From Candidatus Dependentiae bacterium (GTDB lineage: Bacteria > Babelota > Babeliae > Babelales > UASB340): 11,379 nucleotides of DNA. Below the pieces are notes generated by a model. It was not told the DNA's origin. It saw only the letters and a program-made list of their open reading frames with translations, and ran no database searches. Below, piece by piece: positions 1-5,636 of the stretch. Numbering within the stretch: position 1 is the stretch's first letter; every line of letters starts with the position of its first letter. The stretch is from NCBI GenBank assembly GCA_018897535.1, contig JAHIKO010000047.1, forward strand, positions 1-11,379, given 5' to 3'. The position numbers were made by a program, and so were the translations under genes.

Positions 1-53
1 ATTTTTTAAAAATTTATATTTTAAGTTTTAACATAAAAAGATAAAAAGTATTT
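1..53. repeat. Left arm of the inverted repeat
   Basis: This arm pairs without a mismatch with 217-269. Position 54 onward stops matching cleanly (54 against 216 is the first mismatch). It is almost pure A/T with only two G and one C, so its stem would be long but relatively weak per base pair. Confidence 0.85.
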
Positions 54-216
54 AAAATTTTTTAATTTTATAAAAATATTTTTTAAAAATTGCATAAAAA
101 TGCATCAAATTTTATCGATGGGGGGCTTTGGTAAAAAGGTTTTATTTCTGGGAAAAACTCCGCTTTTTGTCTGTCACTCTGCATATCGAAAAAAAATATT
201 TTTTAAAAAAATCTTG

Positions 217-269
217 AAATACTTTTTATCTTTTTATGTTAAAACTTAAAATATAAATTTTTAAAAAAT
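217..269. repeat. Right arm of the inverted repeat, next to uppP
   Basis: This arm is the exact reverse complement of 1-53. It contains TATAAA at 252-257, which could act as a -10 element for uppP, but no good -35 sits 17 bases upstream. A TTGAAA straddles the arm boundary at 214-219 with TATGTT at 235-240, at a poor 15-base spacing. Any uppP promoter must lie in or beside this arm, because only 16 bases separate it from the start codon. Confidence 0.8.
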
Positions 270-285
270 ATATGGAATACGAAAA

Positions 286-1206
286 ATGATATATTTAATT
301 ATAATAATTTTTTTACAAATGATTTTAGAATCATTACCTGTAAGCAGCTCCGGGCATTTATTATTGGCAGAAAAATTTTTTCAAACTACTATGCCCAAAT
401 ATTTTGATTACTTTTTACACGGTCCGACAATATTAATATTATTGATAATATTTTATAAAGAATGGTTCCCGTTAGCCAAATGCTTAGCAACAAGCACTTA
501 CAACAAAAAAATGTTTGCCAAATTTGACAGCCATAAAAAATTATTAAAAATATTTCTTAAAATAATAACACTCGTTGCAATATCAAATGCAATTACAACA
601 TTAATCTGGTTTATATTTAAATTTTATTTGGAAAAAAAAGAATGGTTTGGAACAGATATACATTTATTAATAGGTTTTTGTGTTACGACTTTATTTTTAT
701 TTTTACTAAGTTTTAAAGAAAGACAAAGTAGCCACAAATCGCACTTAACAAATCTAAACAAAGCAACTGTCATCAACAGCATGACAGTGGATCTAAACAT
801 CTTTGCAAAATATTTAATACTTGGCATTATTCAAGGGCTTGCCCTTTTTCCGGGCATATCTCGATTTGCATCGGTATATGCGGCATCACGATTTTTAAAT
901 TTTACACCAAAAAGAGCTTTTCAAATTACATTTTTGCTTGAATTACCGTTGATATCTGCAGGATTTTTACTGGGTGTTTATCACATAAATAAAATAAATG
1001 ATCAATTATCTTTTTTACTATTTTTTGCAATAGCTATCAGCACAATAATTTCTGCGATAATTTTTTATTTTGTAAAAAGATTAGCGTTAGCAAATAAATT
1101 ACATTATTTTTTTTATTATATGATTATACCAATAACAATACTTGTTTTTATTATTTTGAAACATTTTGGGGAGCGCGAGTTAAGTCGTATTTTTTCGGGT
1201 TTTTAG
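286..1206 (+). CDS. uppP: Undecaprenyl-diphosphatase (UppP/BacA family), divergent
   Basis: This is a 306-residue polytopic membrane protein. UppP enzymes remove a phosphate from undecaprenyl diphosphate so that the C55 lipid carrier can be reused for peptidoglycan and other surface polymers. The N-terminal family motif is visible: Q11-xxx-E15 matches the (E/Q)xxxE pair, followed by LPVSSSGH with H24 at the spacing of the essential His of the E. coli enzyme. The second motif is PGISR at 189-193, with R193 as the expected catalytic Arg. The residues after it are FASV where the family usually has SGxT, so this half is diverged. Hydrophobic segments lie at about 3-15, 45-57, 88-112, 124-142, 172-190, 215-233, 244-264 and 274-292. 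A hydrophilic loop at 143-170 is somewhat long for the family. The start has only a weak GGA upstream, and no better start is in frame. UppP-family membership is secure; full activity is likely but not certain. Confidence 0.85.
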   Translation: MIYLIIIIFLQMILESLPVSSSGHLLLAEKFFQTTMPKYFDYFLHGPTILILLIIFYKEWFPLAKCLATSTYNKKMFAKFDSHKKLLKIFLKIITLVAISNAITTLIWFIFKFYLEKKEWFGTDIHLLIGFCVTTLFLFLLSFKERQSSHKSHLTNLNKATVINSMTVDLNIFAKYLILGIIQGLALFPGISRFASVYAASRFLNFTPKRAFQITFLLELPLISAGFLLGVYHINKINDQLSFLLFFAIAISTIISAIIFYFVKRLALANKLHYFFYYMIIPITILVFIILKHFGERELSRIFSGF

Positions 1207-1218
1207 GGTGTCCCTAAA
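1202..1218 (+). terminator. Possible hairpin terminator overlapping the uppP stop
   Basis: TTTAGGG (1202-1208) and CCCTAAA (1212-1218) form a perfect 7-bp stem with a TGT loop, and the uppP TAG stop is inside the left arm. Only three T follow, so it is a poor intrinsic terminator. It may act together with the next hairpin. Confidence 0.3.
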
Positions 1219-1223
1219 TTTAC

Positions 1224-1257
1224 GGGGGATGTAGATTTCTCTTAAACAGAGTCCCCT
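1224..1257 (+). other. Second hairpin between uppP and acpP
   Basis: GGGGGA (1224-1229) can pair with TCCCCT (1252-1257), including one G-T pair. CTCT (1239-1242) pairs with AGAG (1248-1251) stacked on top, leaving a 9-base bulge on the left side. An A-run and not a T-run follows on this strand, so it is not a classical terminator for uppP. This G/C patch stands out in an otherwise A/T-rich spacer. It could be an RNA structure or only chance; no known riboswitch class is recognised. Confidence 0.3.
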
Positions 1258-1287
1258 ACGAAAAAAAACTTTTGGCTTTTTTATACT

Positions 1288-1316
1288 TTGATATATTATT
1301 AATGTTTTATTACAAA
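1288..1316 (+). promoter_or_regulatory. Candidate sigma-70 promoter for acpP-fabF
   Basis: TTGATA (1288-1293, five of six to TTGACA) is followed by a 17-base spacer and TACAAA (1311-1316, four of six to TATAAT). Initiation would fall near 1323, giving a leader of about 29 bases that holds the strong AGGAGG ribosome binding site at 1338-1343. In A/T-rich DNA such matches arise by chance, but position and spacing are good. Confidence 0.4.
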
Positions 1317-1351
1317 GTTTTACAATTGCTTTTATTTAGGAGGCCGAGATA

Positions 1352-1600
1352 ATGGCATTTTCAAAAGAAGATACATTGCAAAAAGTTGTTTTTACTATTG
1401 CAGAAAAATTAAACATTCAAGAAAGTAACATAAAACCTGAAGCTACATTTAAAGATTTAGGTGCAGACTCTCTTGATAATGTTGAAATAATTATGAGTTT
1501 TGAAGAACTCTTTGGTATAGAAATAAAAGATGAAGATGCGGAAAAAATCAAAACAGTTCAAGATGCTGTAAATCATATTCATGAAGCAAGAACAAAATAA
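1352..1600 (+). CDS. acpP: Acyl carrier protein
   Basis: This is an 82-residue acidic protein of normal ACP length. It carries the growing acyl chain of type II fatty acid synthesis as a thioester on a 4'-phosphopantetheine arm. The attachment site is Ser40 in the motif GADSLD (37-42), followed by the recognition helix NVEIIMSFEELFGIEI rich in Glu and hydrophobic residues. The C-terminal part carries further acidic residues (DEDAEK) and an AVNHI segment typical of helix IV. The ATG is preceded by AGGAGG at 1338-1343, eight bases away and the best ribosome binding site in this gene pair. That fits ACP being among the most abundant cellular proteins. The gene overlaps fabF by 20 bases, so the two should share an mRNA. 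The phosphopantetheinyl transferase that would activate it is not in the window. Confidence 0.96.
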   Translation: MAFSKEDTLQKVVFTIAEKLNIQESNIKPEATFKDLGADSLDNVEIIMSFEELFGIEIKDEDAEKIKTVQDAVNHIHEARTK

Positions 1601-2876
1601 AAAACATCGAGTTGCAGTTACCGGAATAGGACTTGTAAATCCTTTAGGTAACGACACCAACACTGTATGGAATAATTTAATTGCCGGTAAATCCGGCATT
1701 TCCTTTTTACCTGATAATTTTTGGGGGCAAAATTATAAAGAGTTCCCATATAATTTTGCAGGGCTTGTAAAAAACGAACAAGAAATTTTAAATAATTACT
1801 TTGATTTAGCCAAACAACGTAAATCTGATAGGTTTATACATCTTGCAATGATAGCTGGCTATCAGGCAATACAAGATTCAAAATTAACTAAAAATTATCC
1901 TGAAAATCGTACACGCTTTGGTTGCATGCTTGGCGTTGGTGTTGGCGGAATAAAAACAATTGAAGATTCGCTAAAAGATTTAATTTCTTCTGGACCCAAA
2001 AAAGTTTCTCCATTTTTAATACCAAGATCTATCAGTAATCAAGCTGCAGGCTGGCTTTCTATGGATTTCAATCTGCAGGGACAAATTGGTGCAATGGTAA
2101 ATGCATGTTCTTCAAGCGCTGATGCTTTAGGTTTTGCATTTCGCACAATTCGCGATGGCTATGCTGATTACATGCTTTCAGGAGGTGCTGAGAGTTGTGT
2201 AACGCAATTGGCAATATCTGCATTTGGCAATATGCGTGCACTTTGTTCAAGTAAAAATTTTAACGATCCGACAAAAGCAAGTAGACCTTTTGATAAAGAT
2301 CGCGAAGGCTTTGTTCTTTCGGAAGGTGCTGCAATTTTGGTTTTGGAACGACTTGATTTGGCACAAGCTCGCAATGCAAAAATTTATGGTGAAATTATAG
2401 GATATGGAGCAACGGCTGACGCATATCATATTACAGCAATGCATCCTGAAGGCCTTGGCGCACAGCAGGCAATAACAATTGCGCTTGATGACGCAAATAT
2501 AAATTTAAAAGATATCGGATATATTAATGCGCATGGCACATCAACTCAAATGAACGATAAGCTTGAAACGTTGGTATTAAAAAAAGTTTTTGGTTCTCAT
2601 GTTAGCCCGGATAATATAAATCACGCTCATATAAGTAGCACCAAATCCATGACGGGGCATTTACTTGGTGCTGCCGGAGCAACTGAAGCGGCATTTTCGA
2701 TTTTAGCATTAAAAAATCAAATTTTACCGCCAACTATAAACTTGGAAAATCAGGATCCGGAATGCGATTTGGACTATACACCAAATAAAGCGATATCTAA
2801 AAGTTTTGATTATGCCATTTCAAATAGCTTTGGTTTTGGTGGTGGTAATTCTGTTTTGGTTTTTAAAAAATTTTGA
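1581..2876 (+). CDS. fabF: 3-oxoacyl-[ACP] synthase II (KAS II)
   Basis: This 431-residue thiolase-fold condensing enzyme extends acyl-ACP by two carbons from malonyl-ACP in the cytoplasm. The Cys-His-His triad is complete: Cys176 in NACSSS, His318 in NAHGTST and His360 in KSMTGHLLGAAGA. Lys355 and the gating loop NSFGFGGGN (415-423, with Phe418) are also present. Length is slightly above the usual 410-415, partly from a longer N-terminus and an insertion at about 45-60. The only in-frame start before the VAVTGIG strand is the ATG at 1581, inside the acpP coding sequence. No Shine-Dalgarno precedes it, which suggests translation by coupling to acpP termination. The family is certain. FabF is preferred over FabB from the direct acpP linkage and the overall motif pattern. 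Confidence 0.95.
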   Translation: MKQEQNKKHRVAVTGIGLVNPLGNDTNTVWNNLIAGKSGISFLPDNFWGQNYKEFPYNFAGLVKNEQEILNNYFDLAKQRKSDRFIHLAMIAGYQAIQDSKLTKNYPENRTRFGCMLGVGVGGIKTIEDSLKDLISSGPKKVSPFLIPRSISNQAAGWLSMDFNLQGQIGAMVNACSSSADALGFAFRTIRDGYADYMLSGGAESCVTQLAISAFGNMRALCSSKNFNDPTKASRPFDKDREGFVLSEGAAILVLERLDLAQARNAKIYGEIIGYGATADAYHITAMHPEGLGAQQAITIALDDANINLKDIGYINAHGTSTQMNDKLETLVLKKVFGSHVSPDNINHAHISSTKSMTGHLLGAAGATEAAFSILALKNQILPPTINLENQDPECDLDYTPNKAISKSFDYAISNSFGFGGGNSVLVFKKF

Positions 2877-2883
2877 GCAAATA

Positions 2884-2918
2884 AAAAAAGGGCCCCGAAT
2901 TTCTTCGGAGCCTTTTTT
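2884..2918. terminator. Bidirectional intrinsic terminator between fabF and the convergent gene
   Basis: A run of A (2883-2889) followed by GGGCCCCGAA pairs with TTCGGAGCC and T6 (2904-2918) around a TTTC loop. The stem has one bulged G and one C-A mismatch. T-rich tracts occur on both strands, so it can stop fabF from the left and the secreted-protein gene (stop at 2939) from the right. Confidence 0.85.
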
Positions 2919-2938
2919 ATTTTAATTAAATTCAAATA

Positions 2939-3985
2939 TTATTGAATGTTTGGAACTCTAAATATATTCATTATATTATTTGAACAAACTGGTTGTTTTG
3001 TAGCAACCAATATCGAATTATTTTTATCAAATAACTCACCAAACATTTTTGATGTATACCAATTATTAATTTTGCCATACATATTTTTTGTTGCATTTAA
3101 AGTTTTTGTACTTAATTCTTTTGCTGTATTAAAACTGTTTAAACCAAATCTTTTTGTTGCATTCAAAGCTTTTGAACCTAATTCTTTTAGCATAATTATT
3201 TTAGCTAATTTTTTTACTGTATCAAGTTTATTATATTTTATAGTTTTATAAAAATTAGAGTTTAAAAACTTAGGACCTAATTCTTTAGCAGCAACATATT
3301 TATTGTTACCAAATATTTTTGCAGTATTCAAAAATGATCCGGATTTTGTAGATAATGCAACTAAAAAAGTTTTTATTCTATCTCTTACAAAATCATAACC
3401 ATATTGAATTTGACCGTTTGATAAGAATATACTGTTAACAAATATTTTTAAAGCCTCCGGTGATTTTTCCAACCAATTCATAACTGAAGCCGGAATTAAA
3501 TCTTGGTTTGCATAAATACCCCAAGCCAAACTATATGCTATAGGTAATGCATATCCAATATAAACAAGCGTTTTAACTAATTTACTTGGTCTGTTTTTAA
3601 TTTGTTTATTTTCTAATTTTAAATTACTGATATCAGCGAAAGCTTTATCTTGAGCTGAAACTGTTTTAACATTATTTTCAACTTTTTGAGTTTGAATATC
3701 TTGCTCTATAATATTTTTATTAAATTCAGTCTGTTGACGAGATTTAACTTCTTCATTTGCTGTTCTTATTGATTCATTTAATGCTATTGCAAGAGCAGCC
3801 TCTTCATCTACATCTTGATATTGTTTTAAATCTATTACAGGAACTACTGGTGTTTCGTTTGTTCTATTCTCAACAACAGGAGTTGTTCTTTTTACACAAT
3901 TTCTATTTGCCGGACTTTTTGCAAAGGTATTAAATGCAATATTTGCAACGAACAAACCAAACAAAATGACTTTATTAGTTTTCAT
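2939..3985 (-). CDS. Secreted protein with UIM-like motif and 11-residue helical repeats, function unknown
   Basis: I do not recognise this 348-residue protein as a named family. In order it shows a Sec signal peptide (about 1-23, K4/K5 then a hydrophobic core, likely cleaved near AFNTFAKS) and a polar linker with two TPVV repeats (35-50). Then comes an acidic helix, DEEAALAIALNES (60-72), that fits the ubiquitin-interacting motif: acidic cluster, Leu65, Ala68, Leu69, Ser72. A charged Q/E/K-rich, probably helical region follows (73-135), then one hydrophobic segment (about 138-158). The C-terminal half is basic, with KELG/KELS at 234, 267 and 289 and ATKRFG/ATKNMYG at 276 and 298, all offset by multiples of 11. 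There are two Cys (30 and 334). The start is set by GGAGG six bases upstream. The gene has its own spacer and upstream terminator, so it is probably transcribed alone. A role as a host-directed secreted protein is inference only. Confidence 0.8.
   Translation of the reverse strand: MKTNKVILFGLFVANIAFNTFAKSPANRNCVKRTTPVVENRTNETPVVPVIDLKQYQDVDEEAALAIALNESIRTANEEVKSRQQTEFNKNIIEQDIQTQKVENNVKTVSAQDKAFADISNLKLENKQIKNRPSKLVKTLVYIGYALPIAYSLAWGIYANQDLIPASVMNWLEKSPEALKIFVNSIFLSNGQIQYGYDFVRDRIKTFLVALSTKSGSFLNTAKIFGNNKYVAAKELGPKFLNSNFYKTIKYNKLDTVKKLAKIIMLKELGSKALNATKRFGLNSFNTAKELSTKTLNATKNMYGKINNWYTSKMFGELFDKNNSILVATKQPVCSNNIMNIFRVPNIQ
3085..3216 (-). repeat. Two tandem 66-bp units inside the secreted-protein gene
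   Basis: Blocks 3085-3122 and 3151-3188 match at 34 of 38 bases with a 66-bp period. They encode the segments KELSTKTLNATK and KELGSKALNATK. The second half of each unit has diverged. A more diverged copy of the same motif (KELGPKFLN) lies 99 bp (33 residues) farther on, so the underlying period is 33 bp or 11 residues. This suggests growth of the gene by internal duplication. Confidence 0.75.
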
Positions 3986-4024
3986 AATAAACCTCCATAA
4001 AAACTAGTAGAAATTCAATATACT

Positions 4025-4053
4025 ATTATGTATTAATGATAATACTATGGAAA
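4025..4053 (-). promoter_or_regulatory. Candidate promoter of the secreted-protein gene
   Basis: On the minus strand TTTCCA (4053-4048, four of six to TTGACA) is 17 bases from CATAAT (4030-4025, five of six to TATAAT). The start of transcription would be near 4017, leaving a leader of about 32 bases with GGAGG at 3996-3992. A separate promoter is expected because the terminator at 4101-4140 lies just upstream. The match is modest in such A/T-rich DNA. Confidence 0.35.
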
Positions 4054-4100
4054 ATAGAAACAAAGGCACTAAAAACGTAACTTTTAAGCCTTTAAATAAC

Positions 4101-4140
4101 AAAAAATGGTCATAAACAATAGAAAATTGCTTATGACCAT
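4101..4140 (-). terminator. Strong intrinsic terminator ending the long minus-strand operon
   Basis: The 15-base arms 4126-4140 and 4106-4120 pair with a single mismatch around a 5-base loop. On the minus strand a T6 run (4106-4101) follows directly. It lies 27 bases after the stop codon of the second barrel protein, and separates that operon from the secreted-protein gene downstream. Confidence 0.9.
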
Positions 4141-4166
4141 CAAAATTTAAATATTTTTATAGTTTT

Positions 4167-5609
4167 TTAAAAAGAAATCCCTGCTTTTAGCCAAAATTCG
4201 TAACATTCTATAGAATGATTATCGTCTGTAAATTCATAGGATGCACCCAAACTTAAATTTGCCGGTCTGTTCGACTGAGAGCACAAGTAAGAAATAACTC
4301 CTAAAAATTTATGTGTAAGTTGGTTTGGTGTTGCTGCACCTGATAGATTTAAATCTGAGTTATTAATAGCTTTACCGTTTAAAGCATTTGCCAATAAAAA
4401 GCTTGCCGATACGTCAAATGTAGATTGTGCTATGCCATAATTATTATCTTGCCAAGTTGATTTTAAACTTACAGCCTCTTTCTCTTTAAAAAATAAATTA
4501 TATGCTGCATCAAGTGCAAAGCGTTTTGATTTAAATTGAAACCCGGCCAAAGCTTCTACTTGATTACCCGGACGAACACGAATATCTTGAGTTAAGATAT
4601 TAGCGAGCGGTACCAAAGCAGTGCCTGCAGCGGCACCAATTTTACCGGCCAAATAATAATGACCAAACGGATAAGAATCAGTATTTAGTGGAATTGTTCT
4701 TCTTTCAGTTCCATCAAAAAGATATTTATGAGTTAAAGTAAAATATCCCCAACCTTGATGATTCGTACTTTTCCAAAAACGCATTGCTGTATCAAGATTC
4801 CAACCAAGTGCAAAATGATTTGAATTACCATATATTGGTTCAAATAAGTATTCGCTTTTAGGTTTATTACCTGTAGGTATTGTACACAATGCACTTAAAT
4901 AGACATGTCTTGATTTATTTTCTATCAATCTATAACCAAACTTTGCATCAACATCTGCCACACCAAAAGCGGTTCTATTTTTTTGCATAATTTTTAAATA
5001 TTGTAACTGATCTTGACTATTGTTTGTATCTGCTTCATTTACAACTTGCCCATTAAAAAAAGTTTCTATGTCTGTATAGTAACTTGTCGTATCTGTGTAC
5101 TTTAAGTTTAAGTCATTTGAAACATAAACAATTGGAGATGTTATTTGAAAATAAGTTTTTTTAAGCGGATCATTTAGAAAACCAAATAGATCCAATATGG
5201 CGCCAAAAACTTCTTGTTTTGGACTTAATTCCATATGAGCTCTAATTTTATCCGAATTAACACCATTGTATCTGTGAACTAAAAAACGGTTCCAAACATC
5301 TTTAGTATCGTCTGCAATTATAGATCCAAGATTAGCGGCATATTCAATATTTATTGTATTTTTGCCATTAACACCAAAATATTTTCCCAAATCGTTGCCA
5401 TTTACCGAACTTTTTGCAAATGCTGCAGCCTGAAAAGTAAAATTTAAATTTTTTTCAATTTTACTTTTATATCGGTTATTAAACCCTGTGTTAAGAACTG
5501 CCATATCGTCAACAACAGGTCTTGAAGTATACATAGTTCTTCTTGTTGCAGTAGATGCATTAGCTCCTAATACAGCAAAACTTAGTAATAAAATTTGAAT
5601 CTTTTTCAT
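4167..5609 (-). CDS. Predicted outer-membrane beta-barrel protein, paralogue B
   Basis: This 480-residue protein has a Sec signal peptide (MKKIQILLLSFAVLGANAS, cleavage likely near residue 19). Alternating polar/apolar stretches run through most of the length, and the C-terminal strand EFWLKAGISF ends in Phe, the signature used by the BAM machinery for outer-membrane barrels. It shares ordered motifs with its neighbour: a start-of-domain RP-x5-A box, GKYFG near residue 77, FGVADVDAKFGY, IPTGNKPKSEYLFEPIYGN, NILTQDIRVRPGNQ, LNLSGAATP and the terminal strand. The start ATG has GGGAGA upstream (5620-5615). It is 27 bases from the upstream paralogue and closed by the hairpin at 4101-4140. No Pfam family name can be assigned by eye; porin-like transport or adhesion are both possible. 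Confidence 0.75.
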   Translation of the reverse strand: MKKIQILLLSFAVLGANASTATRRTMYTSRPVVDDMAVLNTGFNNRYKSKIEKNLNFTFQAAAFAKSSVNGNDLGKYFGVNGKNTINIEYAANLGSIIADDTKDVWNRFLVHRYNGVNSDKIRAHMELSPKQEVFGAILDLFGFLNDPLKKTYFQITSPIVYVSNDLNLKYTDTTSYYTDIETFFNGQVVNEADTNNSQDQLQYLKIMQKNRTAFGVADVDAKFGYRLIENKSRHVYLSALCTIPTGNKPKSEYLFEPIYGNSNHFALGWNLDTAMRFWKSTNHQGWGYFTLTHKYLFDGTERRTIPLNTDSYPFGHYYLAGKIGAAAGTALVPLANILTQDIRVRPGNQVEALAGFQFKSKRFALDAAYNLFFKEKEAVSLKSTWQDNNYGIAQSTFDVSASFLLANALNGKAINNSDLNLSGAATPNQLTHKFLGVISYLCSQSNRPANLSLGASYEFTDDNHSIECYEFWLKAGISF

Positions 5610-5636
5610 TAAATTCTCCCTTTTATTCTTTTAAAT

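Larger units (their letters stand above)
1..269. repeat. Inverted-repeat element, 53-bp perfect arms around a 163-bp core
   Basis: Bases 1-53 are the exact reverse complement of bases 217-269. Inside the arms the symmetry continues imperfectly: an A/T block at about 71-90 pairs with 191-210, and TCGAT at about 115-119 pairs with ATCGA at about 185-189. The centre (about 117-180) is less AT-rich and has a run of six G. No open reading frame of useful length lies inside. The element ends 16 bases before the uppP start codon. It could be a MITE-like non-autonomous element, an invertible segment, a large hairpin, or a fold-back assembly artefact. The left arm begins exactly at the window edge, so its true length and any target-site duplication cannot be seen. 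Confidence 0.8.

Noticed and set aside
1206..1262. tRNA-like fold after uppP
   Set aside because: No acceptor stem, T-loop (TTCRA) or anticodon arm can be drawn; only two independent hairpins are present.
3085..3216. CRISPR array
   Set aside because: The repeated blocks are inside a coding frame, have a 66-bp period matching 22 codons, and show codon-level divergence without unique spacers.
2946..3251. A 101-residue plus-strand open frame opposite the secreted-protein gene
   Set aside because: It is a Phe/Leu-rich mirror of the Lys/Asn-rich repeats on the minus strand. It has no ribosome binding site and no features of its own.
2939..3985. Secreted protein as a lipoprotein
   Set aside because: The signal region has no Cys at the expected cleavage site. 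The first Cys is residue 30, preceded by NRN, which is not a lipobox.
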